NCBI GenBank assembly: GCA_003427395.1 | Contig: BFEA01000078.1 | Location: 3,145,181 to 3,206,694 of the forward strand | Direction of reading: 5' to 3' | Length of the DNA: 61,514 bases | From: Chara braunii | Lineage: Eukaryota; Streptophyta; Charophyceae; Charales; Characeae | In this document: piece after piece, positions 33,198 to 44,709 of the stretch | Numbering within the stretch: the first letter of the stretch is position 1 | Layout: each line of letters opens with the position of its first letter | The notes under the pieces: generated by a model | The model's database searches: none | What the model saw: only the letters and a program-made list of their open reading frames with translations | What the model was told of the DNA's origin: nothing | Made by a program: the position numbers and the translations under genes

Positions 33198-34784
33198 TCT
33201 TTTCCCAAACCATAACGACCCCTTCTTCTTCTACTCCCAATCCCATCGATTCCCCTCCTTCTCCGCATTTGGAATTTTTCGTCAATCTTCCGGACAAAAT
33301 CTGTTATTTTTTCACGTGTATCTCACGGGTTTATGAAGTAGACTGCTACCCCTTTGAATCGGGGTTCANTGACTGGGTAGACTGCGGCACATATGTTAAT
33401 CGTGCATGTGGCGCATGCATTCGATATCGAACGAGTAGTAAGGTGTGGAAATGCCCCCAGTGTCGAATGGATAAGCTCCCCACAAAAGTTCAATTCGAGG
33501 CCGCCAGAACTGACGGCCCCNAATACGAAGAAAAATACCGAAGGGCTAAGGTATGGATAAATAAATATTATTGTTTAAATTAGCGGGCACACCACTGGAC
33601 NATCTCACTCAGCATGACAGACGTCGGGCAACCAACTTGAACCAAGAGGTCCCAAGATTATTGATGGATCAACCGTTATTTGGAAAAACGTAAAACAGAC
33701 GGATCGACATTGTGGTTGATNGTTCCCCATCCCTCCTAGCGATATGACTGGACCACATCGTCGCACGAGGAACAGGTCACTCATTTTGCGTTACGTGTCA
33801 ACGAAGCGATTATCGACCNAAATCGATGGTTCAGGTCTAACATCCACGACGACTTGAGACACGTNGTCACTAACTGTCTAGTCTATGCTGNCGATCGTGC
33901 GCCCCTTCGTGGGCCAAACATGATAGTCCNNACGGAGGTAGAATGTCCTTTCCAGCGAGTCAGCATGGACACAACAGATATTGATGTGCCACCTGGCCCC
34001 AACTGTTGTGAGTATTCTATTCTCTTGGTGTTGATCAACCACTTCCCGAAGTATATCGAAGTTTACCCCTGTAAGACACGTAAAGNCTCTGAAATAGNTA
34101 TGTACATCGACNGATTCCTCCATACCTATCTTGATACAGAGGAAATCCTAACTGACAACGGGTTCGAATTAAAGGNCGAAGTAGAGGAATTACTGACGCG
34201 TCGTGGCNNTGCTCTCNGACACACTGCTCCCCATGTCTCTCAGTCTAATGGGTTGGCCGAGAACGCTAACCACATNATTAAGACCGCCATTCGCCGAAAC
34301 NTGGCGGCCAACGACACACGTCCTTAGCCCGAGATAGTGTATCAANTCAACGGGATCCATCAAGTGACCCCTCATGAATCTACTGGATTCACCCCCTTTC
34401 AGCTACGAACAAATAGTATCCCATGTGTCGACAATTGGAGTGCCACTAAAAACGCTGAGAAGGGGGGAAGGGATGCGAGGTCGGCCCTCAGGGCTAAGGG
34501 CAAACGATATGCTCAATTAATGGAAAAGGCTATCCCTAGACTAGCCTGGAAAAGGCAGAAAATGACCAAACTGGCCCTCGGTACGCAGCTCCGTAGTTAC
34601 GAGGCCCCTAATGGGAATGAAGGCCCACAACATCAGTATAAACTAGGGGACCCAGTGCTGGTATGTAAATGTGCACGCGACCGGAAACTCGCTCCCAAGT
34701 TCTCTGGCTGCTTCCGTGTAGTGGAACTCGGTCCTAACGGAGCAAATACTGTGCGCATCGCGCCTGAGACCAGCGCCAGCCATC
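33143..34784 (+). pseudogene. Ty3/gypsy PHD-like finger + integrase, copy 1
   Basis: Same frame as RNase H after a TAA. A CT-rich stretch (33153-33200) reads as Ser/Leu. Then comes a zinc-finger-like segment (33302-33463): C54 and a replaced Cys at 57, C81, Y84, C89, C92, W102-K-C104-P-Q-C107, which has PHD spacing with five of eight ligands kept. The integrase follows: HEEQVTHF and VTNCLVY (zinc-binding HHCC remnant), core MDTTDI (Asp), LTDNGFE (Asp) and NGLAENA (Glu), with 34 residues between the last two. The C-terminal module reads YKLGDPVLVCK and FSGCFRVVELGPNGANTV. A TAG stands at Trp before PEIV. Many single n bases occur, all shared with copy 2. It ends at a gap. Confidence 0.8.
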
Positions 34785-35124
34785 NNNNNNNNNNNNNNNN
34801 NNNNNNNNNNNNNNNNNNNNNNNNNNNNNNNNNNNNNNNNNNNNNNNNNNNNNNNNNNNNNNNNNNNNNNNNNNNNNNNNNNNNNNNNNNNNNNNNNNNN
34901 NNNNNNNNNNNNNNNNNNNNNNNNNNNNNNNNNNNNNNNNNNNNNNNNNNNNNNNNNNNNNNNNNNNNNNNNNNNNNNNNNNNNNNNNNNNNNNNNNNNN
35001 NNNNNNNNNNNNNNNNNNNNNNNNNNNNNNNNNNNNNNNNNNNNNNNNNNNNNNNNNNNNNNNNNNNNNNNNNNNNNNNNNNNNNNNNNNNNNNNNNNNN
35101 NNNNNNNNNNNNNNNNNNNNNNNN
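34785..35124. other. Assembly gap of 340 N
   Basis: By alignment with the second copy, the missing part corresponds to 44570-44893 (324 bases). Confidence 1.
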
Positions 35125-35890
35125 AATTTTGTTTTCCAATTTGGAAATGAATTTAGATGTTATTCTCAGGCAAATGTTGTTTATTTTATTTTTCTTCATA
35201 ATGTTTTTTTTTTTCGGATTTTTTTTTTTTTTTTTCCCCGCGCGGAATTGAACTCTGCGTTCGGTCCCGTTCATTGAACTCGCGTGCATTCCGTTCAATT
35301 TCTGAACGAAAAACCCGTATTCAACGAACGCGCGGATTCACAGCCAGCCATAACTCTTTTTTTATCGTCCGCCATACCTCCTACCTTCGCCCTCTCCCTC
35401 CCTCTGAATATCATGCCTCGCCTTCGTCTTCTTCCTCTACCTGAGACGAGGATCTTGCTTCCTCCACTTCGTCTGGCAATACTTCTCCTCGGTCTTCGCC
35501 AAGAGTTTCGCCATTGAACCTGCTCTTCCTTCACAGCTTCTTCAGCCTCGACCTTCGTTACAGTTTGGCCAAGTCACGCATCCTCGTCTCAGTCCCGATC
35601 TCCTCCGATTCGCGCAGTTGTTCTGTCATCAGGCCCGGTACGCGGCCGTGGAGGTAACGTTCTCAACAGAGTTGGGATCAGCTGTCATCTTGGTAGAAAC
35701 TTTGGCGTTCAAGCGTTTTTCCCGGCCTACTGAGAGCGACGTAATAGTGATGGTTGCTTTAGTGGCGATCTATACACTATTGGCATTATTGGCATCCAGC
35801 GACGTGACGCGGTGGTCACTTGCCTCTACAAATGGGGGCAGACGTTGGTAGTGGATTGGCGGCAGCGGCTGGCTTGACCAGGGCGACAAG
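35125..35890. repeat. 3' flank of pol copy 1: AT-rich core, TTGAACG motif array and shared repeat
   Basis: Matches 44894-45660 with substitutions. Poly-T and AT-rich DNA, then a cluster of TTGAAC/GTTCAA motifs (about 35240-35340), then CT-rich sequence with short ORFs of no known family. Confidence 0.6.
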
Positions 35891-35908
35891 TGGTGGAAAC
35901 CGAGTGTA

Positions 35909-36706
35909 TTGATACCTTTTCTCTTCGGACTAGCAACACTAATCCCCCTGCTCGACCGCTTCCTCCTCTTCGCCCTTACCCTTTGCGCAGATGAATCGCT
36001 TCTCTACCTTTTGTCTCCCTTCCGATCTTCCAACTCTCCGTCCATCTTGGGCCGATCCCCTTCTAACCTTGGAGATTCGCCCGGCTTCGACCCCTCCCTT
36101 CCATCCCTCTTACATCTGCAAGTGGACTCAGTTTGCGAGATTCAGCGTGTGCATGCTAATGGTGAAGTGTCACTTGGCACGATATTATAGCAACCAGGAG
36201 CTGAAGATCTATAACGAGATATCACTAGTGCTAGCACAGGCGTGGAGGCGGAGACCGACGACACCTTAGTTAGTCTCCTCTGTGGAGAGATTGCCGAAGG
36301 AGGCCGAGCGATTGTCACCTACAAGATCCTTACGTTCCTATCTCAGCTAGTGGACGATCTGCCAACGAGCATCATCTCCTTCAATCCGAGCGATCGTAGC
36401 CAAGTCGGGCCTGTCACTGCGGATAGAACGTTGACGCCAACGGTAATTTGGGCAAATTGTACAGAGGATTTCGGTCAATACTTGAGTAATCAAGATCCTA
36501 TGGCTTGGTGCTATCTGAACCTGAACGAGCTCGCGCCGGATAATTCCAATTTGAACTATTTATGGAACGCTCATCTAGCACACGAAGAGGTGTCGTCGGA
36601 CGACAACTCAGGTCTCATAGCCATCGCGGGGTTATCAGCAGAAGAAGAGTCAAGGGGCCGATCAACGACGAAGGAAGAAGAGGAGGCATTGACACTCGAG
36701 ACCTAG
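35909..36706 (+). other. Unrecognised ORFs 3' of pol
   Basis: The clearest open stretch, 36242-36706 (about 154 codons), reads an acidic protein with TLVSLLCGEIAEGGRAIVTY, LTPTVIWANCTEDFGQYLSN and a tail STTKEEEEALTLET. Upstream another frame has FARFSVCMLMVKCHLARYYS and NQELKIYNEISLVLAQAW, which seems to be the same protein before a frameshift. No family recognised. It lies between integrase and the next LTR-like repeat, where extra ORFs occur in some LTR elements; it is not env-like in any way I can see. Confidence 0.35.
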
Positions 36707-37718
36707 GAGGCTCCTCCAGCCCGAGCGCCACCTGCCGCACGTGGAGGATCTGCCCTAAACCCCGAAGTCCCCTCCGACGCCGCCAGCCGTCACGATGGCG
36801 TAGAATCCTCCTGCCGACGCCACCGCTCTCGCTCACCATCTCCTTCCTCCTCCTGAACCTCCGCGCTTCATCCTCGTCCTCCTCCCCGCACGGGCGCTCC
36901 GTCCTCGCCCCATCCACCACCGCCCTCTTGATTATGTTTCCTTTTTCTCCTCTTCCCCATATCGAATTCCCCCTAACCTATCACATATTCGCCAACCAGC
37001 TCCTCTGCCACCACTTCATTGTGCGACTCCTGTGCGTAGTCTGTCCACACCGCTCTCCCTCCTTCCCTCTCAACATCCTTCTTTTGAGTGTCGCATAAAG
37101 GCAATACAACCATATGGAGTTGTATTGCATCATCTCTGGAACGTTCCCTGCAGTAGAAGACTATGAATCTCTACGCGACAATATCCTCTGGACTATCCCA
37201 ACCCTATACCCCGACTATCTCCTCTCCCTCTCTCGACCCAACCATCGATTCCCTAGATCGCACCGAATCGTCGACTTTATCGATCCCAGTGATGAAGCCT
37301 CCGACTTATTTCCTCCCCTCCCAATTGAATGGCCTAGACCACTCCATCACCCTCTCCTCGTCGACTATCGCCGATCAAATTTCCAGTGATGAAGGAGAAC
37401 CAGGCAAGATTTGGCATACCCTGATGGCGTCACCTTGACGACCTCCGCCAATCGAAGAAGCAAGGAGTTGCACATGACAGGGCTGGATGGTAGAGAATTT
37501 GCAAGCCAACAAAAATTGTGACGATCCTGCAATTGAAGTTGGCGTCAACAATGGATTCTGGCCCGATCTGGTGCTGATACGAAATCATGTTCGTTCCGAT
37601 ACGCTTGGTTCCTCATTCATCCCTTCACCCCCTTCTCTCTCCTACGATATGTAAATTGACTTTCGTGCATGCAATCAGGAGATCGTATAACTTTGGAACC
37701 CCTTGAGCGTTACATATG
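36707..37718. other. No recognised gene
   Basis: Ser/Pro-rich short ORFs (for example 37114-37389, with YESLRDNILWTIPTLYPDYL) without known motifs. No clear polypurine tract was found before the LTR-like repeat. Confidence 0.35.
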
Positions 37719-39990
37719 TGACGCGCCAACTTTCGGACCTCCGCTATCTTCCTCCCCCCCCCCCCCTTGTCTGTCTTTTTGTCGAATTTTGGGTGACCAT
37801 CTGACGAGGCCTCTTTTCGTATTTTCATAAATGTAATATGTGGGAGTCAGTGGGACCCTCGGATCATTTTTTTGTCTTTTTTGCAAATTGGGAATTACAT
37901 GGGAATAACGCATGCCTTAGCGAGCGCGCTAGGAATTTGGGTCGACGGTTAGGAATTTCGGAATAGGCGGACTCCGACGTATCCTTTTTTGCGCCTGAAT
38001 GTTCTCAACTTCGTCTTGGAAAGCTCTGGGAATTTTTGCAGTTATCTGAATAGGCATAGGACTTTCCCACACGCTTGCTTTGCCGTGCGGATATGGTACT
38101 TTTCAATTTGAATTAGCCGTAATTGTTTCGGTGTCCTTTTTGCCTTCGCTACGACGCCATCCATGCGAGCCTCCCCTCCCCGCTTCCCCCGCTGCCCTCG
38201 ACACTCCCTTCCTCGCACTCATGCTCCCTCTCTCTCTGTAACCGTTTTCCATCTCCCCATGGCCTTGCACGGTTTTTCTCTCCTTGTTGATCATCTGAAT
38301 CTTGGTTCCGTTTCGCCCTATTATTCGCGCTCTTCTTCTTCCCGCTCTGGTCTCCGCGCCGAAATACCCTTTCGACCCCGTATCACTCCCTCTAGCCAAG
38401 GAGAGACGTCGTGTAAGAGGGAAATTTATAATAAACGACGATTCTAATTGACTGCAGCTTGGATCCAAAGGATCGACATGGCTTTCGACGGGCAATCCTT
38501 GATCCCTCTCCTACTCCCTTCTCAGTCCTAACCCTTCCTAGCATCTATCCTTTTTTTCGCAACTAAAAATTTCGCAAGCGCTCACGAAAATCTCTCTCTC
38601 TGGACTCATCAGCCCGCTTCGGGAAGTTGTGGCTAGATGGTATGAAGGAAGGTGCCAGTCGAAAAGTATCGACGAGCGGGTTGTAGTCTCGGCGCTCGGC
38701 ATGCTGGATCGCCTGACGGACTGTGGGATCCGAGCAATGCCGTGCAGAGGCTAAGTTGGCGAGGTGACGATCGCTATGGTGGATTGGCACGTGACGGCCG
38801 GGATCGTCAGTGCAAGTGAGACGTTCGAGTCGAAAGTGAGTGAGTGCATGGCGCGGGGCCATGGTGACATTTTATGGCAGAAGTGCTTTCTTTCCTTTCT
38901 GCTCCAAAATTTGTATCTTCGAATGTGAGTTTTGATCGCTCGACATTTAAGGCGGGACATTTATGGGCAAGATCGTCTGACATTCTATGATTGCTTTCTA
39001 CTCGTTTCTCCCTCCTGGTCTGCGTCCACACTATCCCTACTCCGGTCACGACATGTCATAATGGAAGAATTATGGTAACTTTGCTTCTCTCACTTCGCTA
39101 TGTGCATGAGGTGAGCCATGATTATGGATTTTGTTGTAGCATGATTGCACGGATGATTTGCTGAGCGACTGAATGATCAGGTTACGTGGAGTGTAAGACG
39201 AATGATGTATGATTAAGATTTGTGCTTACCTTTGCTGCCATGTGGACTGACGGCCCCAACCCGACAGGGCGCCACATTCCCGTTCCCCAGCCGCGCGTCT
39301 TCCCGTACAACGAGGAACGAATACGTGTATCCGAGTGGGATGTAGGAGAAGTCGTCGCCAAGATCGGAGGGCGTTACTACTTTCCCCTTGAAACTCATTG
39401 CTCTGGATTCGTTGGTGCAGGTTTTGTTATCATCGATACACACTTTCCGCCATATTCGTTGTTATTGCCCTTTAACCAACCGATCCTCGTCCCGTGAACG
39501 GCAGTGGAGCCTCATTGGCCTAACACTTTGTGCAGTGATTGTCATCGCCTCGAGCGTTATCAAGCCAAGGGGTTCCACTATCACACACGCGGCGAGGATG
39601 AGGACAAGGAATTGCCGACTCGGTTGAGGCCCTCCACGTCGGACTCAGAGTTGTGTAATGAGCGTCGACGAGACCTCATCTCAAAATGGGATACCACATG
39701 TGTACCCGCCCCCTTTCACGCGAAACGCAGAGCGACGGCTCGTTGGGAAGTCCATCGATACTTTTTGGATTGAATTTCCCGTAGCTGCAAGTCTCACGCG
39801 TCCGTTAAAACCCGCGCGGCGATGGACCTTCTTCTTACTTCAGTCTACAGTTGGACCGACACGAGGGGATTTCAGTTTCGTCTATGTCCCCACATTCAAT
39901 TTGCCAAAAATCCTTGGCACACCCTATCTTCGCTGCCATTCCCCGGCCCCTTCCGCAAACCATAACGCTCCCACCAGAAGGTAGCGCAGG
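37719..39990 (+). repeat. Long LTR-like repeat, copy C: possible 3' LTR
   Basis: Begins GTGACGCGCCAACTTTCGGA and ends GCGCAGGGCGTGAGG, the same limits as copy B, but no primer-binding site follows. Divergence from copy B (about one difference per ten bases by eye) would make the insertion old. With copy B it frames gag, pol and the unknown ORFs. Confidence 0.6.
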
Positions 39991-40061
39991 GCGTGAGGTT
40001 TGAGCGTCACACCCACACTGCCCGACCGGTAGCCTTACAAAAAATTAAAAAAAAATAAAAA

Positions 40062-40078
40062 TTGATTGTTTGATTGTT

Positions 40079-40126
<48 letters not shown>
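40062..40126. repeat. (TTGA)n microsatellite
   Basis: TTGATTGA run, followed by a short (CA)n at about 40165-40180. Confidence 0.9.
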
Positions 40127-40131
<5 letters not shown>

Positions 40132-40195
40132 GTGGGGAAGGTACCCCCAACCCTCCCCCCGGCACACACACACACACACATGTCCACAGGAGGTC

Positions 40196-40600
40196 CTCCT
40201 TATTATAAATACTAGCTAAGCGCCCGCGGTGCGGGTGGTGCGAACAATGCAAGCAAAAAAAAAAAAAAAAAAAAAAAAGTGCGCATTAAGTGCTGCACCA
40301 TACACAAACCATATACACCCCCCCCCCCAACTTCGGACTTGGATCCAAATCATGTTGCACCAAACACAAAACCCAAACTGCGGCTGCTAAGAAGTGCGCA
40401 TGATTTTTTTTTCTGTAACGAATAGTCGAGAATATTATTCTTTTTTTTTTTAACAGGGTAGGCGGGGGGCTTCTCGTTGCACTTGGATCCATATCTTGCT
40501 TCACCACACACCAAACCCGCACCGGGCCGCTAAGAAGTGTTCATGAATGTTTTCATTTTAATACATACTCAAGAATATATGTACTTTTCTTTTTAATTTA
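40196..40600. repeat. Two-unit ~170-bp tandem repeat
   Basis: Both units contain ACTTGGATCCA, a TTGC(A/T)(T/C)CAC segment, AAACCC and GCTAAGAAGTG followed by (C)(G/T)CATGA. The stretch opens with CTAGCTAAGCGCCCGCGGTG followed by a poly-A run (about 40256-40278). No gene. Confidence 0.6.
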
Positions 40601-40708
40601 AATAGCGGTCTGGTGCGGGTTTGGACACACAGGCACATCCTGACTTGCCAACTCCCTGACGTTAGATATACTTTATAAAGTAGCAGTCCCCCATGAAACA
40701 CAGGGACC

Positions 40709-40845
40709 CTGTCGACCCCATTGGTTAGGGCAGTTGCGTATCTCAAATGTATGTGTGGGTTCAAACCCCGACGCCAACCATTGGGAGCAAACTTCATAAT
40801 CTTAATATATGTGTGTGTGTGTGGGGGGGGGGGAGGGGGGGGTGC
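40709..40845 (+). repeat. tRNA-derived SINE, plus strand
   Basis: A-box-like CATTGGTTAGGGCAG and B-box GTGGGTTCAAACCCC, with a T-stem-like GGG/CCC pairing. The body is short and ends in (TG)n and a G run. It is not a valid tRNA, since the acceptor strands do not pair well. Confidence 0.5.
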
Positions 40846-40933
40846 GTCTATATATCCCCAGCAGTCCCAGTTGCCGTGGCCTCGTCCGCGGTCCACGGCC
40901 TCAATCGCGCGTTCGCAGTCATGACCGTCGCGA

Positions 40934-42927
40934 CCGCGGGCTACAACTTGGATTTTTCCGTTTCCCCGCACCAGCCCTTGCTCACGCAAAATGTTATGAT
41001 CGCACTAATTAGGCAGGAGACCGATCAAGAAATGGATCAGTACTTGGATTTTTCCGTTTCCTCGCATAGGCCCTTGCTCACACAAAATATTGTGATCGCA
41101 CTAATTAGGCAGGAGGCCGAAACTCCGATCAATGATGTTCCCAATCTAATGCAGGAAATGACTGCACTGGTTGGGTTGGGAATAACCGCCAGCACCACTG
41201 ATCTCGAGTCCGATGCCAAAATTAAGGAAACCGAAATGATTAGCCCGACTGAATCACAAATGCTTGCCACTGTTTTTTCGCTCCGCACCAGCAGGTCCAT
41301 GTTCTCCAGAGTAGAGGGGAGGCAACCGATAGAACTAGGCCAAACTGACGTACGGCTGGATTTTTTCGAACGATCAACGATCACTTTACCACGTCACGTG
41401 CCTCGTGAAATTCACCTGTTTTTTATTAATGTATTGCACGGATATGCTGAGGTGTTGAGTGTGCATGATTATGATATTGGGTTGTCAAGTGTGATCGAAC
41501 ACATGATCCTCACAGGGGATCATCCACCAATTAGCTAAGCACCCTATAGATACTCTCCAGCGCAACGACGATCTGCGTTCGAGAGGGTGAAGGAGTTTGA
41601 AGCTAATGGGTGGATCGAACCCTCCATCGGACCGTGGTCCTTTCCTATGGTGATTGTACAGAAAAAAGCGGGAGGGATTCGTATATGCATTCATTATCGA
41701 AAGTTGAATGATATCACGATTAAGGACGTGTACCCCGTCCCCCGGATTGATGAGTTATTGGATGCTATTGGTGGTGCTTAATTTTTCAGAAACTTTGATG
41801 TTCGTCATGGATTCTACCATCTCCTAGTTCGAAAGGAAGATCGCCCGAAAACAGACTTCGTTCTTTCCGAAGGGACTTGGCAATGGGTTCGATGCCTAAT
41901 GGGAATCTGCAACGCCTTTGCCACGTTTTAGCGCACGATGAATATGACTTTTCATAACTTTGTGCGAAAAACGAGGCTGACGCAGAGCATTATTAATTAT
42001 TGTGTGATTGTATACATGGATGATATCCTTGTGTATTTGAGTTCATACGGAAGGCACGTGCAACACATTGAATGAACGTTGCATACACTAAAGGATAATG
42101 AATTTAAGGTGCCCCTCGAGAAATATCAGTTTTTCCTCACAAAGATTTCCTTCTCGGCCACTTACGGACAAAGGGTTGGAACAGGAACCGCGAAAGGTAA
42201 TCGCAGTGAAAGACGTTCTGGTGTCGACATCAGTTACACAAGTACACGCCTTTTCGGGACTAGCCTCGTACTATCAGAGGACCGGAGGTTTATCGAGGGA
42301 TTTGCAGCAGTCGCGGAACCACTCACGAACTTGCTGAAAAAATAATAGTCGTTGATTTGGACCCCACAGTGCGATCAGGCCTTTCGAGAACTTAAGGCGG
42401 CTCTTATCTCGGCTCCGGTCGTAATAAGACCGGACCCGGAAAAACCTTTTGTTCTCATCACTGATTGGCAGCCCGAGACGATCTCAGCAATCTTGGCCCA
42501 GGTGGGACCTGATGGCCTGGAACACGTGGTGGAATATGCGTCTAAATCGGTACCTTCCTGCAAGAGGAATTACTCCACTCCAACGGGGGAATGCTACGGC
42601 AGCTACGAGGCCTTGTGGGGAATCAGTCACTTCCGGGCTTACTTATATGGCCGGAAGTTCACATTGGTGACTGATCATGAACCACTATTGGCCCTGAAGA
42701 AATCAGACGACTACTCGGGTATAATCGGACGTTGGGCTACCACATTGCAGAGCGTGGAGTTTGACATTCGTCATCGAAAGCACAAGAAACACGGCAACGC
42801 GGAGGGGCTGACATGGTTGCATCGACCCGGCAAGGTACCCAAGAGTGAGGAAGTGACACCGTGGCACGATCCAGAGCCAAAGCACGAGCCCTTGTACGGT
42901 GAGGTGGAGATCCTTCTGAAGGATTAA
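40934..42927 (+). pseudogene. Ty3/gypsy reverse transcriptase-RNase H, copy 2
   Basis: Same family and layout as copy 1, without a gag upstream. The frame is kept through the RT start, giving [20 protein letters not shown]. In-frame stops are TAA 41536-41538, TAA 41779-41781 (GGA*FF), TAG 41929-41931 (ATF*RTMN), TGA 42073-42075 (HIE*TL) and a pair at 42343-42348. YMDD lies at 42013-42024. A frame detour at about 42150-42285 contains AFSGLASYYQR. RNase H (42352-42927) is fully open: ITDWQPETISAILAQ, GECYGSYEALW, VTDHEPLLALK, ending KHGNAEGLTWLHRP. Differences from copy 1 are confined to the part before about 41670. Confidence 0.85.
40946..41107 (+). repeat. 66-bp module in direct tandem at the 5' end of pol copy 2
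   Basis: 40946-41011 and 41042-41107 are direct copies (period 96) of the module that is inverted in copy 1. The protein frame stays open through both (LDFSVSPHQPLLTQN and LDFSVSSHRPLLTQN). Confidence 0.9.
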
Positions 42928-42951
42928 GTGTACACGAGCTCTCTCTCTCTC

Positions 42952-42982
<31 letters not shown>

Positions 42983-44709
42983 TCTTTTCCCAAACCATAA
43001 CGACCCCTTCTTCTTCTACTCCCAATCCCATCGATTCCCCTCCTTCTCCGCATTTGGAATTTTTCGTCAATCTTCCGGACAAAATCTGTTATTTTTTCAC
43101 GTGTATCTCACGGGTTTATGAAGTAGACTGCTACCCCTTTGAATCGGGGTTCANTGACTGGGTAGACTGCGGCACATATGTTAATCGTGCATGTGGCGCA
43201 TGCATTCGATATCGAACGAGTAGTAAGGTGTGGAAATGCCCCCAGTGTCGAATGGATAAGCTCCCCACAAAAGTTCAATTCGAGGCCGCCAGAACTGACG
43301 GCCCCNAATACGAAGAAAAATACCGAAGGGCTAAGGTATGGATAAATAAATATTATTGTTTAAATTAGCGGGCACACCACTGGACNATCTCACTCAGCAT
43401 GACAGACGTCGGGCAACCAACTTGAACCAAGAGGTCCCAAGATTATTGATGGATCAACCGTTATTTGGAAAAACGTAAAACAGACGGATCGACATTGTGG
43501 TTGATNGTTCCCCATCCCTCCTAGCGATATGACTGGACCACATCGTCGCACGAGGAACAGGTCACTCATTTTGCGTTACGTGTCAACGAAGCGATTATCG
43601 ACCNAAATCGATGGTTCAGGTCTAACATCCACGACGACTTGAGACACGTNGTCACTAACTGTCTAGTCTATGCTGNCGATCGTGCGCCCCTTCGTGGGCC
43701 AAACATGATAGTCCNNACGGAGGTAGAATGTCCTTTCCAGCGAGTCAGCATGGACACAACAGATATTGATGTGCCACCTGGCCCCAACTGTTGTGAGTAT
43801 TCTATTCTCTTGGTGTTGATCAACCACTTCCCGAAGTATATCGAAGTTTACCCCTGTAAGACACGTAAAGNCTCTGAAATAGNTATGTACATCGACNGAT
43901 TCCTCCATACCTATCTTGATACAGAGGAAATCCTAACTGACAACGGGTTCGAATTAAAGGNCGAAGTAGAGGAATTACTGACGCGTCGTGGCNNTGCTCT
44001 CNGACACACTGCTCCCCATGTCTCTCAGTCTAATGGGTTGGCCGAGAACGCTAACCACATNATTAAGACCGCCATTCGCCGAAACNTGGCGGCCAACGAC
44101 ACACGTCCTTAGCCCGAGATAGTGTATCAANTCAACGGGATCCATCAAGTGACCCCTCATGAATCTACTGGATTCACCCCCTTTCAGCTACGAACAAATA
44201 GTATCCCATGTGTCGACAATTGGAGTGCCACTAAAAACGCTGAGAAGGGGGGAAGGGATGCGAGGTCGGCCCTCAGGGCTAAGGGCAAACGATATGCTCA
44301 ATTAATGGAAAAGGCTATCCCTAGACTAGCCTGGAAAAGGCAGAAAATGACCAAACTGGCCCTCGGTACGCAGCTCCGTAGTTACGAGGCCCCTAATGGG
44401 AATGAAGGCCCACAACATCAGTATAAACTAGGGGACCCAGTGCTGGTATGTAAATGTGCACGCGACCGGAAACTCGCTCCCAAGTTCTCTGGCTGCTTCC
44501 GTGTAGTGGAACTCGGTCCTAACGGAGCAAATACTGTGCGCATCGCGCCTGAGACCAGCGCCAGCCATCAGTGTAACCGTTTGAACGCCGTGAACGCGCA
44601 TTCGCGTTCAAATGTGCGTTTGAACGCGGATTGCGCGTTCGCGTTCAAAATTGAACGACGTTCAATTTTTTTTATTTTTTATTTTTTTTTAAATCATTTT
44701 AATGCCTAG
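42928..44709 (+). pseudogene. Ty3/gypsy PHD-like finger + integrase, copy 2
   Basis: Identical to copy 1 through 44569, including every n (for example 43154, 43306, 43386). PHD-like segment at 43087-43248. Integrase core from 43639 with MDTTDI, LTDNGFE and NGLAENA; TAG at 44110-44112 where the third copy has Trp. The C-terminal module (YKLGDPVLVCK, VVELGPNGANTV) runs to about 44569. The last codons after SASHQ run into the TTGAACG motif array, so the true end of the protein is unclear. No chromodomain is visible, unlike the relic at 17592-18515. Confidence 0.8.

Noticed and set aside
34337-35251. Integrase ORF extended through the second N run
   Set aside because: The gap is unknown sequence. 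By the second copy the coding part ends near the array at 44570; the right-hand portion is AT-rich non-coding.
36242-36706. Envelope-like gene 3' of pol
   Set aside because: No signal peptide, membrane segment or Cys-rich ectodomain is visible; left as an unknown ORF.
41536-42075. Possible alternative genetic code with TAA/TAG read as Gln
   Set aside because: TAA and TAG often fall at Gln positions, but other stops fall at Trp positions or are TGA, the RNase H and gag frames use CAA/CAG freely, and the intact DUF4360 ORF has no internal TAA/TAG and ends with TAA. C-to-T decay explains all of these.
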